Shown in pieces: positions 50,194-58,801 of a stretch of 64,000 nt of DNA. The position numbers and the translations under genes are program-made. Each line of letters starts with the position of its first letter. Position 1 is the stretch's first letter. The stretch lies in NCBI GenBank assembly GCA_050258095.1, contig JBLMYD010000038.1, forward strand, positions 1-64,000. The letters are read 5' to 3'. This DNA is from VRUE01 sp050258095. GTDB taxonomy: Bacteria; Actinomycetota; Thermoleophilia; Solirubrobacterales; 70-9. A model generated the notes under the pieces. The model made no database searches, had not been told where the DNA came from, and saw only the letters and a program-made list of their open reading frames with translations.

Positions 50194-50902
50194 GCTCCTG
50201 CACCTGCCGCAGTCGCGAGATGCCCATCTCGGCGAGGCCGAGGAGCTCGTCGAGCGAGGCGCGCGAGAGCGGCGTGCGCTCCGCCGTCGCCTGCACCTCG
50301 ACCAGGCCGCCCTCGCCGGTCATCACGACGTTGGCGTCGACCTCGGCGTTGGAGTCCTCGCCGTAGTCGAGGTCGCAGAGGGCGCGGCCGCCGACCATGC
50401 CGACGCTGACCGCCGCGACGGAGCCGCTCAGCGGCATCTCCTCCAGCGCCCCTGCGTCGAGCAGCTTCTGGCAGGCGAGCCGCAGCGCCACGTAGCCGCC
50501 CGTGATCGCCGCGCAACGGGTCCCGCCATCGGCCTGCAGGACGTCGCAGTCGACGTAGACGCTGCGTTCGCCCAGCGCTTTGAAGTCGACCACGACCCGC
50601 AGCGAGCGGCCGATCAGGCGCTGGATCTCGACCCCGCGCCCGTCCTGCTTGCCCCGCGAGACGTCGCGCGTCTTGCGCTCGCCGGTGGACGCGGGCAGCA
50701 TCGAGTATTCGGCCGTGACCCAGCCCTTGCCGCGACCCTGCAGCCAGCGCGGCACCGCCCGATCGACCGAAGCGGTGCAGATCACACGCGTGCGGCCGAG
50801 CGTGATCAGCGCCGAGCCGTCGGCGGTCTCGACGAAGCCGGGGTCGATCGACACCGGCCGGATGTCGGCGGGAGCGCGGTCGTAGCTGCGTGAAGCGGGC
50901 AT
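50177..50902 (-). CDS. rph: Ribonuclease PH
   Basis: A 241-residue phosphorolytic exonuclease that trims tRNA 3' ends. It carries FVETADGSALITLGRTRVICTAS, GWVTAEYSMLPAST, the RGKQDGRGVEIQRLIGRSLR phosphate-binding stretch and DCDVLQADGGTRCAAITGG with metal-coordinating aspartates. The length is standard. It precedes rdgB in the conserved rph-rdgB order. A strong perfect hairpin lies 26 bp upstream of its start. Confidence 0.96.
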   Translation of the reverse strand: MPASRSYDRAPADIRPVSIDPGFVETADGSALITLGRTRVICTASVDRAVPRWLQGRGKGWVTAEYSMLPASTGERKTRDVSRGKQDGRGVEIQRLIGRSLRVVVDFKALGERSVYVDCDVLQADGGTRCAAITGGYVALRLACQKLLDAGALEEMPLSGSVAAVSVGMVGGRALCDLDYGEDSNAEVDANVVMTGEGGLVEVQATAERTPLSRASLDELLGLAEMGISRLRQVQERAVGG

Positions 50903-50927
50903 CGTCCCCGCGAGTCTGTCATTTACC

Positions 50928-50958
50928 CGGAAGGGCCGCGCTGCGCGCGGCCCTTCCG
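50928..50958 (-). terminator. Strong hairpin between vapBC and rph
   Basis: CGGAAGGGCCGCG (50928-50940), a five-base loop and its perfect complement (50946-50958). On the minus strand it follows the VapC stop by about 80 bp and precedes rph. No T-run follows, so termination would be of the GC-only type. Confidence 0.5.
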
Positions 50959-51039
50959 TCCCACTGGGGTTGCTCTGGCGTCAAGCCTGGAACCGACGCT
51001 GGAGCGTGGGCGCACAATAGACGCGTAGTACCTGAGCAG

Positions 51040-51459
51040 TCAAGAGTTTTGATCGGGTAGTACGCGCAGCCCGCGCTGCGAGAAGTGCGCATCGAAGGCA
51101 AACGCGGCGTCCTCTCCTTCCCGCTCTATCAGGGCGAAGGAGGTGGCGTCGACGTAGCTCCAACGCTTGTCCTCGTGCCGCTGGAGGATCTCCCACGCTC
51201 GTTCCTCGGTCGTCCGGTCGAGCCTGACGAGGTCGATCGCGCCCCCCGCCCGGAAGCGGCTGCCCCACTCGATCGCCTCGCGCCGGCCGACGCGAACCAT
51301 CAACGCGGTGTAGGTCTCGGCGAACACGTAGTTGGAGGTGAAGAGCGCCGCCCCTTCGGCGATCAGCTCCCGCATCGCCTCGCGTGCCCGCTCGTGCTCG
51401 GCCTCCCCGGCATTGCGCAGCGCGACGAACGCGCTGGTGTCGACGAAGACGGACCTCAT
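51040..51459 (-). CDS. vapC: VapC-type PIN-domain toxin
   Basis: A 139-residue PIN ribonuclease. Acidic active-site residues are visible in order: Asp in VFVDTSAFVAL, Glu in YVFAETYTALM, Asp in WSYVDATSFAL and the final Asp in FAFDAHFSQRG. Typical VapC toxins cut tRNA or rRNA; the target here is unknown. The ATG overlaps the antitoxin stop (ATGA), the usual toxin-antitoxin coupling. Confidence 0.92.
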   Translation of the reverse strand: MRSVFVDTSAFVALRNAGEAEHERAREAMRELIAEGAALFTSNYVFAETYTALMVRVGRREAIEWGSRFRAGGAIDLVRLDRTTEERAWEILQRHEDKRWSYVDATSFALIEREGEDAAFAFDAHFSQRGLRVLPDQNS

Positions 51460-51692
51460 CGGCCGTAGAGATCGCGGTCGAGGCTCGTCACGCTGGTCCG
51501 CTCGCGACCTTTCCCGGGCGACTCGACGACCAGGTAGCTGAGCAGGGGGTCCTCCGCCGCGTCCAGCCGGCGCGCCCGCTCCGCGTCGATCAGCTCCCGC
51601 ACCACGGCCGCGATGCTGCCCGCCTCCCCGGCGCGCTGCTTCAGCCAGCGGTACTGGCCCTCGTCCAGATATAGCTGCGTACGATGCCTCAT
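51456..51692 (-). CDS. vapB: VapB-type antitoxin, ribbon-helix-helix
   Basis: A 78-residue protein starting MRHRTQLYLDEGQYRWLKQRAGEAGSIAAVVRELID, a ribbon strand followed by two helices as in CopG/RHH DNA-binding domains. The C-terminal part (about residues 40-78) would neutralise the toxin. It is the first gene of the pair. A GCTGTAATACAGC palindrome touches its start codon and is the obvious operator. A longer in-frame N-terminus is possible but would run through the operator. Confidence 0.85.
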   Translation of the reverse strand: MRHRTQLYLDEGQYRWLKQRAGEAGSIAAVVRELIDAERARRLDAAEDPLLSYLVVESPGKGRERTSVTSLDRDLYGR

Positions 51693-51705
51693 GCTGTAAT
51701 ACAGC
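51693..51705. promoter_or_regulatory. Operator palindrome of vapBC
   Basis: GCTGTAATACAGC, a perfect 6-1-6 palindrome directly before the antitoxin ATG, flanked on the far side by GTACG that also occurs inverted inside the gene start. Autorepression by VapB/VapC is expected for this family. Confidence 0.55.
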
Positions 51706-51817
51706 GTACGCCCTATCCCGGACGGAATTCGCCCCCCGTCCACGCGCAAGCGATCTCCCAAGCCGACCGGGGGCACGAGGACGGGGGCGACGGCGCCGGA
51801 CCGACCTTCCTCGAACC

Positions 51818-52066
51818 TCATTTGAACGTCACCTTGTTGACGGCCTCCTTGATCTTGTTGACGATCACGTCCGCCAGCTCGGTGCCCTGCTTGCCGTTGA
51901 ACCCCTTCATCGCCGCGACCATCCCGACCATCAGCAGCGAGACGAGCAGGATCAGGCCGACGTACTCGACGGTGCCCTGTCCCCGCTCGCGACCGACCAG
52001 CGAGCGGATCGCGACGATCCGCTGCTCGACGACGGCGTGTACGTAACCCATCAGCGCGTAAAGCAT
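51818..52066 (-). CDS. Flp/TadE-type pilin-like protein
   Basis: An 82-residue protein with a basic leader followed by GQGTVEYVGLILLVSLLMVGM. Cleavage after the Gly would leave a mature N-terminus with Glu at position 5 and a hydrophobic helix, the class III prepilin pattern of Flp pilins. ATG 52066 was chosen because GAGGAGG lies six bases upstream; two earlier in-frame Mets are less supported. No tad/flp assembly gene is nearby. The stretch 51706-51817 is gene-free. Confidence 0.75.
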   Translation of the reverse strand: MLYALMGYVHAVVEQRIVAIRSLVGRERGQGTVEYVGLILLVSLLMVGMVAAMKGFNGKQGTELADVIVNKIKEAVNKVTFK

Positions 52067-52209
52067 CTGCAGCCTCCTCATTGCGGTTTCCACCGATGCT
52101 GGCCCCCGCCGACGCACCGAACAAGACGCGAGCGCGCCAACTCTGGATCAATTTCGTGAAGGATCTGCAACAGGCAGAATCGGTCGCTCGTCGCGGATAC
52201 GCTCAGGCC

Positions 52210-53157
52210 GTGCGCGTGCTGGTCGTGACCAACTTCTCGCCCGACGCGGCGGCGCCGCAGCGGGGCCAATGGGTTCGCGATCAGGTCGACGAGCTGCGGG
52301 GCCTCGGGATGAGCGTCGAGCTGTTCACCTTCCCCCGCGGGCGCAAACACTACGCCCCGGCGACGCTGCGGCTGCGCCGCCTCCTGCGACGGGAGCGGTT
52401 CGACCTGGTCCACGCGCACTACGGCCTGGTCGGCTGGTGCGCGCGCCTGGCCGGCGCCAGGCCCCTGGTCGTCAGCTTCCACGGCACCGACGTGCGCCAC
52501 CCGGTCGTCGGCCGCATGTCGCGGGCGCTGGCGAAGCGAGTGGACCTGGCCGCAGCCGTGTCGCGAGCGCTCTTCGAGGCCGATGACGGCCGTCCGGGGC
52601 TCCCCCCCGTCCCCGGCTCCGCGGTGCTCCCCTGCGGGCCGGACATCGGCCGCTTCGGCCGGCTTCCCCGGGTCGAGGCCCGCCGGCGACTGGGCCTCGA
52701 GCCGAACGGCCGCTACCTCCTCTTCCCGGCGAACCCGGCGCGCCCGGAGAAGAGACACGACCGCGCCGCCTCGCTGGCAGGCGCCTGCGAGGCCGAGCTG
52801 CTGACCGGCGGGGCGATCCCGCCGGAGGAGATGCCGCTCTGGATCAACGCCGCCAACGCCGTCCTGGTCACCTCCGACTACGAGGGCTTCGGCCTCACCT
52901 GCATCGAGGCCCTCGCCTGCGACGTCCCGGTCCTCTCCACGCCGGTGGGAATCGCGCCCTATGCGACGTCGGGGATCGCGGGCACGCTCTGCGCGCCGTT
53001 CGAGCCGACGACCTGGGCGGCGGCCGCCCGGCCGCTGCTCGCAGCCGGCGACCCGCGAGTAGACGGCGCCGCCCGGGCCGCCTCGCTCGCCGCGCCCCGC
53101 ATGGCAGAGCGCACCGCCGTCGCCTACCGCGCTGTCCTCGACGGCGTAATAGATTGA
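52210..53157 (+). CDS. Glycosyltransferase, GT4 family (short)
   Basis: A 315-residue GT-B enzyme beginning VRVLVVTNFSPDAAAPQRGQW at GTG 52210. The first domain has VHAHYGLVGW, a typical acceptor-side helix; the second has LLFPANPARPEKRHD and the retaining motif region YEGFGLTCIEALACDVPVLSTPVG (E-x7-E). It is shorter than most GT4 enzymes between the two domains. In-frame ATG 52081 would add 43 residues without fold features and overlap the pilin leader on the other strand. The acceptor is unknown. Confidence 0.82.
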   Translation: MRVLVVTNFSPDAAAPQRGQWVRDQVDELRGLGMSVELFTFPRGRKHYAPATLRLRRLLRRERFDLVHAHYGLVGWCARLAGARPLVVSFHGTDVRHPVVGRMSRALAKRVDLAAAVSRALFEADDGRPGLPPVPGSAVLPCGPDIGRFGRLPRVEARRRLGLEPNGRYLLFPANPARPEKRHDRAASLAGACEAELLTGGAIPPEEMPLWINAANAVLVTSDYEGFGLTCIEALACDVPVLSTPVGIAPYATSGIAGTLCAPFEPTTWAAAARPLLAAGDPRVDGAARAASLAAPRMAERTAVAYRAVLDGVID

Positions 53158-53162
53158 CCGCG

Positions 53163-53621
53163 ATGGGTGAGGCAACCACTCAGCCCGGTGACGGCGACCT
53201 CGGCGCCCAGGTCGAGATGGCCAAGAAGCGCCTAGAGGAGGCCGCAGCCGCAGCGAGCACCGCGGAGAGGCAGGTCGCGACCGAGATCATGGCGCTCGAG
53301 CGCGATCTGGAACAGGAGCGAACGCGCGCCAGCGAGGCGCTGGAGGAGCTGCGCGCGGCCCACGCCGAGGAGCTGCGGCGCGAGCGCGAAGCCAAGGACC
53401 GGGTGATCGCCGAGGCCGAGTCGCGCCTGGCCGAGATCGAGACCCAGACCGAGGCCGCCGTGCAGCGGATCGCAGAGACCGAGGCCCGCGCGCAGGCGGC
53501 GGAAAGCCGCGCCGCGGAGGCCGAGGGCGCGATCGCCGACGAGCACGCCCGGGCCCGCACGGCCGCCGCGGCCTGGCTGCGGGGGCAGGTCGAGACACTG
53601 CGGCGAGAGGAAGGGCGATAG
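53163..53621 (+). CDS. Long coiled-coil protein
   Basis: A 152-residue protein that is almost entirely an alpha-helical coiled coil from residue 15 on, with many Ala/Glu/Arg heptads (MAKKRLEEAAAAASTAERQ, RELEQERTRASEALEELR). No transmembrane segment or signal. It might be a filament-like or scaffold protein. It starts 5 bp after the glycosyltransferase stop, and its TAG stop overlaps the presumed start of nadB. The glycine-free composition makes it distinct from neighbours. Confidence 0.7.
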   Translation: MGEATTQPGDGDLGAQVEMAKKRLEEAAAAASTAERQVATEIMALERDLEQERTRASEALEELRAAHAEELRREREAKDRVIAEAESRLAEIETQTEAAVQRIAETEARAQAAESRAAEAEGAIADEHARARTAAAAWLRGQVETLRREEGR

Positions 53622-55063
53622 CGCCGCTCTCCAAGTTCGACGTCGCCGTGGTGGGAGGCGGCGCCGCGGGTCTGTGGACGGCACTGCAAGCGGCGGAGCG
53701 CGGCGGCTCTGTCTGCCTGGTCTCGCGCACCCCGCTCTCGGAGAGCGCCAGCTTCTGGGCGCAGGGCGGCCTGGCGGCGGCGCTGGAACTCGGCGACTCG
53801 CCGGCCCGGCACGCCGCCGACACGATCGCTGCGGGCCGCGGGCTCTGCCGCCCCTCGGCGGTCCAGACGCTGGTCGAGGAGGCGCCGGCGGCGGTCCGCG
53901 AGCTGCTGCGGCGCGGCGTCGTCTTCGACCTCGAGGCCGGCGGCGAGCTCTCGCTCGGGCTCGAGGGCGGGCACACCCGGCGGCGCATCGTCCACTCGGG
54001 CGGCAGCGCCACCGGCCACGAGATCACCTCGAAACTGGCGGCGATGGTGGCGGCGGAGCCCCGCATCGAGGTGCGCGAGCGGGCCTCGATGACAACGCTG
54101 TGGAGCGACGGCGATCGCTGCCACGGCCTGCTCACCGACGACGGGCGAATCGCTGCCGCGGCGACGGTGCTCGCCACCGGGGGCGCGGCGGCCCTCTGGC
54201 AGCGCACCTCGAATCCGTGGGGGGCGATCGGCGCCGGCCCGACGATGGCCGCCGCTGCCGGCGCCGACCTCGCCGACCTCGAGCTCTGCCAGTTCCACCC
54301 CACCGCCCTCTTCCTCCCCGGCACACGCTTCGACGGGATGCTGATCACCGAGGCCGTGCGCGGCGAGGGCGCGACGCTGCTCGACGCCGCGGGTCTTCGC
54401 TTCACCGACGAGCTGGCCCCGCGCGACGCGGTCACGGCCGCGATCCTCGACCGCCTAGCCGCCGACGGCACCGAGGCGGTCGGGCTCGACCTGCGCGACC
54501 TCGACCCCGGGCGCTTCCCGACCGTGTTCGACGCGCTGGCCGAGGCCGGGCTCCAACCGGCCGCCGAGCCCGTGCCCGTGGCCCCGGCGGCCCACTACAC
54601 GATGGGCGGCATCGCGGTCGACCTCGACGGCCGCTCCTCCCTGCCGGGCCTGCTCGCCGTCGGCGAGTGCTCGTGCACGGGCCTGCACGGCGCCAACCGG
54701 CTCGCCTCCAACTCGCTCAGCGAGTGCTTCGTGTTCGGAGCGCGGGCCGCGGCTGCGGCGGTCGAGGAGACAGCCGGCTCCGCGCTCCCCGAGCCCGGCC
54801 CCTGGCGGTTCGAGCCGCCGACCGAGGCGACGCGCGAGGCCGTCTGGCGCCTGGCCGGCCCGCTGCGCCGGCCCGAGCAGCTGGAGGAGCTGCGCAGCGA
54901 CCCCTATCCGCTGGCGGCGGCGATCGCCGCCTGCGCGCTGGAGCGGCGCGAGTCGCGCGGCGGCCACCTGCGCACCGACTTCCCCCACGTCGACCCCAAT
55001 CTCGACGGCATCCACCTCGTCCGCGCCGCCGACGGCGAGATCCGCCGCGAGACCTGGCGCTGA
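53618..55063 (+). CDS. nadB: L-aspartate oxidase, start uncertain (ATA or internal GTG)
   Basis: A ~481-residue flavoenzyme oxidising aspartate to iminoaspartate for NAD synthesis. FAD-binding DVAVVGGGAAGL, GHTRRRIVHSGGSATGHEI, HYTMGGIAVDLDGRSSLPGL and GLHGANRLASNSLSECFVFG are NadB signatures. The first GTG (53648) cuts into the first beta strand. In frame upstream there is no ATG, GTG or TTG before the adjacent gene's body. ATA at 53618 would give MAPLSKFDVAVVGGG, a normal N-terminus, and overlaps the previous stop (ATAG). nadA and nadC are not in the window. Confidence 0.88.
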   Translation: MAPLSKFDVAVVGGGAAGLWTALQAAERGGSVCLVSRTPLSESASFWAQGGLAAALELGDSPARHAADTIAAGRGLCRPSAVQTLVEEAPAAVRELLRRGVVFDLEAGGELSLGLEGGHTRRRIVHSGGSATGHEITSKLAAMVAAEPRIEVRERASMTTLWSDGDRCHGLLTDDGRIAAAATVLATGGAAALWQRTSNPWGAIGAGPTMAAAAGADLADLELCQFHPTALFLPGTRFDGMLITEAVRGEGATLLDAAGLRFTDELAPRDAVTAAILDRLAADGTEAVGLDLRDLDPGRFPTVFDALAEAGLQPAAEPVPVAPAAHYTMGGIAVDLDGRSSLPGLLAVGECSCTGLHGANRLASNSLSECFVFGARAAAAAVEETAGSALPEPGPWRFEPPTEATREAVWRLAGPLRRPEQLEELRSDPYPLAAAIAACALERRESRGGHLRTDFPHVDPNLDGIHLVRAADGEIRRETWR

Positions 55064-55069
55064 CTTCGT

Positions 55070-55093
55070 CTTTATCGGGCATATAGCACCGAT
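55070..55093. promoter_or_regulatory. Palindrome upstream of hyuA
   Basis: TTATCGG (55070-55076) and CCGATAA (55087-55093) flank GCATATAGCA. The 24-bp palindrome lies 7 bp after nadB and 37 bp before hyuA. It may be an operator for the hydantoinase genes or an end-of-transcript hairpin for nadB. Confidence 0.35.
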
Positions 55094-55129
55094 AAGTGCG
55101 AACTCAGCCAGGTAGATAGCGTCAGAGTC

Positions 55130-57106
55130 GTGCTGCTCGGAGTCGACGTAGGCGGGACCTTCACCGACGCCGTCCTCTTCGACGGCGAGCGCGTCCACAC
55201 CGCGAAGCGACCGACGACGCCGGAGGACCAGTCGGTCGCCGTTCTCGCCGCGGTGGAGGCGGTCCTGGCGCAGACGGGGGCCACAGGCGGGGACATCGAG
55301 TCCTTCGCCCACGGGATGACGGTGGGCACCAACGCCCTGCTCGAGGAGCGCGGCGCCCGCACGGCGCTGGTCGCGACCGCGGGCTTCGCCGACGTGCTCG
55401 AGATCGGGCGCCAGAACCGCCCCCAGCTCTACCGCCTCTGCGCCCCGAAGCCGACCCCGCTGGTGCCACCGGAGCTTCGCTTCGAGGCGGCCGAGCGCGT
55501 CGGCCCCGACGGCGTCATCGAGCCGCTCGCCGGCGGCGAGCGCGAGCGACTGGCCGCGCGGCTGCGCGAGTGCGACGCCGAATCGGTCGCGATCTGCCTG
55601 CTCTTCTCCTACGTCGACCCGAGCCACGAGCGGCTGATCGCCGAGCACTTGCGACGCGAGCTCCCCGGCTTGCACGTCTCCGCATCGCACGAGGTCCTGC
55701 CCCGCTTCCGGGAGTACGAGCGCTGCTCGACCACCGCGATCGACGCCTACCTCTCGCCCCTGCTCGGCAGCTACCTCTCGCGGCTCGCGGGCTCGGCCAC
55801 GGCGGCAGGGCTCCCCGAGCCGATGGTGATGAGATCCTCGGGGGGACTGGCGAGCGCCGCGGAGACGGCCCGGGCCGGCGCCTGGAGCGTGCTCTCGGGT
55901 CCGGCCGGCGGCGCGGTCGGCGCCAGCCTGCTGTCACGCGTCTCCGGCGACGGCAATGCGCTCGGCTTCGACATGGGCGGCACCTCCTGCGACGTCTGCG
56001 TGATCCAGGACGGAGAGGTGCAGCGCACCGACTCGCGCGAGATCGCCGGCCGGGTCATCCAGCTGCCGATGGTCGACGTCCACACGGTCGGCGCCGGCGG
56101 CGGCTCGATCGGCTGGCGCGACCCGGGCGGCGCCCTGCGGGTCGGTCCGCGCTCGGCGGGCGCCGATCCGGGCCCGGCCTGCTACGCCCGCGGCGGGCGC
56201 GAGCCCACCGTCACCGACGCCAACCTCCTGCTCGGCCGCCTCGCCGGCGATTCCGAGCTGGCCGGGGGCGTGGCGCTCGACGTCGACGCGGCCCACAGGG
56301 CCGTCGGCGAGCTGGCCTCCGCCCTCGGGCTCGACGTCCTGGCGACCGCCGAAGGCATCGTGCGGGTCGCCAATCAGGAGATGGTGCGGGCGCTGCGCGT
56401 AGTCACGGTCGAGCGCGGCATCGACCCGCGACGCTTCGCCCTGCTCCCCTTCGGCGGCGCCGGCCCGATGCACGCCGCCGCGGTCGCCGCCGAGCTCGGG
56501 ATCGAGCGCATCCTCTGCCCGCGAGCGGGCGGCGTCCTCTCGGCGCTCGGGCTCTGCGCCTCGGACCGGCGCCGCGACACGACCCGCACCGTGATGCTCG
56601 GCGGGGCCGAGCTGACCGCGGGGCGAATCGCCGCGGAGGTTGACGACCTGCGGAGCAGCATCGACGGCGACGTCGCGGGCGCCGTGCCGGAGGTCGTCTA
56701 CGAGATGCGCTACGCGGGCCAGGCCTTCGAGCTGCCGGTGCCGGGCGACCTGCGACCCGATCCGGCCGACCTCGAAGAGCGCTTCGCCGCCGCCCACGAG
56801 CAGCGCTACGGCCACCGCGACCCCGAGGGCGAGGTCGTCCTCGTCCACATCCGCATGGCGCTGGTGGTGCCGGGGGCCGATCCCAGGCCGGTCGCCGCCG
56901 AGCGCGGCGCCCTGCGGGAGAGCAGCCGCCCGGTCCGCTTCGACGGGACCTGGCTGGAGACGCCGGTGCTGCGCGGCGAGCCGCCTGCCGGCACGGAGGC
57001 CGCCGGCCCCGTCGTCTTCGAGCTGCCCGAGGCGACCTTCGTCCTGCCCCCCGGCTGGCGTGCCGAGGTCGACGCGGCCGGCACGATCGGGACGTGCCGC
57101 GCGTGA
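55130..57106 (+). CDS. hyuA: Hydantoinase/oxoprolinase subunit A (HyuA)
   Basis: A 658-residue ATP-dependent subunit of the N-methylhydantoinase/5-oxoprolinase/acetone carboxylase-like family. It begins LLGVDVGGTFTDAVLFDG, an ASKHA-type phosphate loop, and has MRSSGGLASAAETARAGAWS, GFDMGGTSCDVCVI, HTVGAGGGSIGW and SAGADPGPACY further along. It forms a complex with HyuB, encoded next. The substrate cannot be fixed by sequence: hydantoins, 5-oxoproline and ketones are known in the family. GTG start at 55130. Confidence 0.92.
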   Translation: MLLGVDVGGTFTDAVLFDGERVHTAKRPTTPEDQSVAVLAAVEAVLAQTGATGGDIESFAHGMTVGTNALLEERGARTALVATAGFADVLEIGRQNRPQLYRLCAPKPTPLVPPELRFEAAERVGPDGVIEPLAGGERERLAARLRECDAESVAICLLFSYVDPSHERLIAEHLRRELPGLHVSASHEVLPRFREYERCSTTAIDAYLSPLLGSYLSRLAGSATAAGLPEPMVMRSSGGLASAAETARAGAWSVLSGPAGGAVGASLLSRVSGDGNALGFDMGGTSCDVCVIQDGEVQRTDSREIAGRVIQLPMVDVHTVGAGGGSIGWRDPGGALRVGPRSAGADPGPACYARGGREPTVTDANLLLGRLAGDSELAGGVALDVDAAHRAVGELASALGLDVLATAEGIVRVANQEMVRALRVVTVERGIDPRRFALLPFGGAGPMHAAAVAAELGIERILCPRAGGVLSALGLCASDRRRDTTRTVMLGGAELTAGRIAAEVDDLRSSIDGDVAGAVPEVVYEMRYAGQAFELPVPGDLRPDPADLEERFAAAHEQRYGHRDPEGEVVLVHIRMALVVPGADPRPVAAERGALRESSRPVRFDGTWLETPVLRGEPPAGTEAAGPVVFELPEATFVLPPGWRAEVDAAGTIGTCRA

Positions 57107-57112
57107 GGGGTC

Positions 57113-57142
57113 AAAAAAGGCACCCGGGGGTCGGCACGTCCG
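57113..57142 (+). repeat. Half-palindrome F2, related to F1
   Basis: AAAAAAGGCACCCGGGGGTCGGCACGTCCGG-like sequence between hyuA and hyuB matches the right half of F1 at 38140-38164 (AAAAAGGCAC.CCC.GG.C.GGCACGTCCGG). The left half is absent. It sits 7 bp after the hyuA stop. Confidence 0.5.
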
Positions 57143-57161
57143 GGAAGTGGAGGTGCTGCGG

Positions 57162-58664
57162 ATGGACCCGGTGACGCTGCAGGTGACGATCGGCGCCCTG
57201 CACGCCGCCTGCGAAGAGATGGGCGCGGCGCTGATCCGCTCCGCCTACTCGGCCAACATCAAGGAGCGCCACGACTGCTCGACGGCGCTCTTCGACCCGG
57301 CCGGCGAGCTGGTCATGCAGGCCGAGCACATCCCGGTGCACCTCGGCTCGATGCCCGACGCCGTCGCCGCCGTGCTCGACTTCGCGCAGGAGCCGGGACG
57401 CTCCTGGATCCTCAACGACCCCTTCCGCGGCGGCACCCACCTGCCGGACATCACGCTGATCTCCCCCGTCTTCGCCGCCGGCGCGCTGCTCGGCTTCGCC
57501 GCCTGCCGGGCGCATCACGCCGACGTCGGCGGGCCGACGCCCGGCAGCATGCCGGCGGGATCGACCAACATCGACGAGGAGGGCGTGACGATCCCGCCGC
57601 AGGCGGCCGACCCGGAGGCGCTGCGCGAGATCGCCTCACGCATGCGCTTCCCCCACCAGCGCCTCGCCGACCTGCGCGCGCAGGCGGCGGCGAACCGGAT
57701 CGGGGGACTGCGGCTCGCCGAGCTCTGCGAGCGCTACGGCGCGGAGGGCCTGCGCGCCGGCATGGCCGAGATCCTCGCCTACGCCGAGCGCCGCACCCGG
57801 GCCGCGCTCGCGGCGCTTCCCGACGGCAGCTACCGGGCCGAGGACGTGCTCGAAGACGACGCCAACGGCGGCCCGAGCGACGTGACGCTGCGGGTCGAGG
57901 CCACCGTGCGCGGCGACGGCCTGACGCTCGACTTCTCGGGGACCGACGCGGAGGTCGCGGGCAACCTCAACTGCCCGCTCTCGGTCACCAAGTCGGCCGC
58001 GTTCTTCGCCGTGCGCGTGCTGACCGACCCCGACGCGCCGCCCTCGGCCGGCGCCTACCGACCGATCGAGGTGATCGCGCCGCCCGGCTGCCTGCTCAAC
58101 GCCCAGCCGCCGGCGGCGGTCGCGGCGGGCAACGTCGAGACCTCCAGCCGCGTCGCCGACCTCGTCGTCTCGGCCCTCGCCGGCGCCAGGCCGGTGCCCG
58201 CCCAGGGACAGGGGACGATGAACAACCTGACCCTCGCCGGCGAGGGCTTCACCTACTACGAGACGCTCGCGGGTGGCCAGGGCGCCTGCCCCGACGCCGA
58301 CGGGCCGAGCGCCATCCACGTGGCGATGTCGAACACGCTGAACACGCCGGTGGAGGCCCTGGAGAGCGAATTCCCGCTGCGCGTGCGCGAGCTCTCCCTG
58401 CGCCGCGACAGCGGCGGCAGCGGCAGGCACGCCGGAGGCGACGGCCTCGTGCGCGAGATCGAGGCCCTGGCGCCGATGAGCTTCAGCCTGATCGCCGAGC
58501 GCCGCCGCCACGCGCCGAGTGGCCGCGACGGCGGCGCGAACGGCCTCCCCGGCCGCAACCTTTGCAACGGTGCCGAGCTGCCCAGCAAGGCCCAGAGCGA
58601 CCTGGCCCCCGGCGACAAGCTCCGCATCGAAACGCCGGGCGGCGGCGGCCACGGCAGTCAGTGA
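57162..58664 (+). CDS. hyuB: Hydantoinase/oxoprolinase subunit B (HyuB)
   Basis: A 500-residue partner of HyuA. It begins MDPVTLQVTIGALHAACEEMG; conserved stretches are SANIKERHDCSTALFDPAGELV, NDPFRGGTHLPDITLISPV, HHADVGGPTPGSM and the C-terminal GGxGR-like GGSGRHAGGDGLVREIE followed by ERRRHAPSGRDGG. ATG 57162 was chosen for the GGAGG eight bases upstream; GTG 57147 is also in frame. The gap to hyuA is 55 bp and holds repeat F2. Confidence 0.92.
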   Translation: MDPVTLQVTIGALHAACEEMGAALIRSAYSANIKERHDCSTALFDPAGELVMQAEHIPVHLGSMPDAVAAVLDFAQEPGRSWILNDPFRGGTHLPDITLISPVFAAGALLGFAACRAHHADVGGPTPGSMPAGSTNIDEEGVTIPPQAADPEALREIASRMRFPHQRLADLRAQAAANRIGGLRLAELCERYGAEGLRAGMAEILAYAERRTRAALAALPDGSYRAEDVLEDDANGGPSDVTLRVEATVRGDGLTLDFSGTDAEVAGNLNCPLSVTKSAAFFAVRVLTDPDAPPSAGAYRPIEVIAPPGCLLNAQPPAAVAAGNVETSSRVADLVVSALAGARPVPAQGQGTMNNLTLAGEGFTYYETLAGGQGACPDADGPSAIHVAMSNTLNTPVEALESEFPLRVRELSLRRDSGGSGRHAGGDGLVREIEALAPMSFSLIAERRRHAPSGRDGGANGLPGRNLCNGAELPSKAQSDLAPGDKLRIETPGGGGHGSQ

Positions 58665-58679
58665 CTTTCGTCACATATT

Positions 58680-58707
58680 TTGCGTTCTGGGCGCTCTCGC
58701 GTAGAAT
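58680..58707 (+). promoter_or_regulatory. Promoter of DUF1802 gene
   Basis: TTGCGT (58680-58685), 16-nt spacer and TAGAAT (58702-58707). The leader to the ATG at 58802 would be about 88 nt, long for this window, with no known riboswitch motif seen. Confidence 0.6.
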
Positions 58708-58801
58708 GCTCAGCTGGGCGGCGGTTGACCCGCCTAGACAGGGTTCGAGGCGTCCTCTGCCAGTCTCAGATTTATCCGACCTTTCAAGGGTACGATTACA
58801 A

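Noticed and set aside
50928..50958. rph leader regulatory RNA
   Set aside because: A single perfect hairpin downstream of vapC is more simply a transcript end; no further conserved structure is seen.
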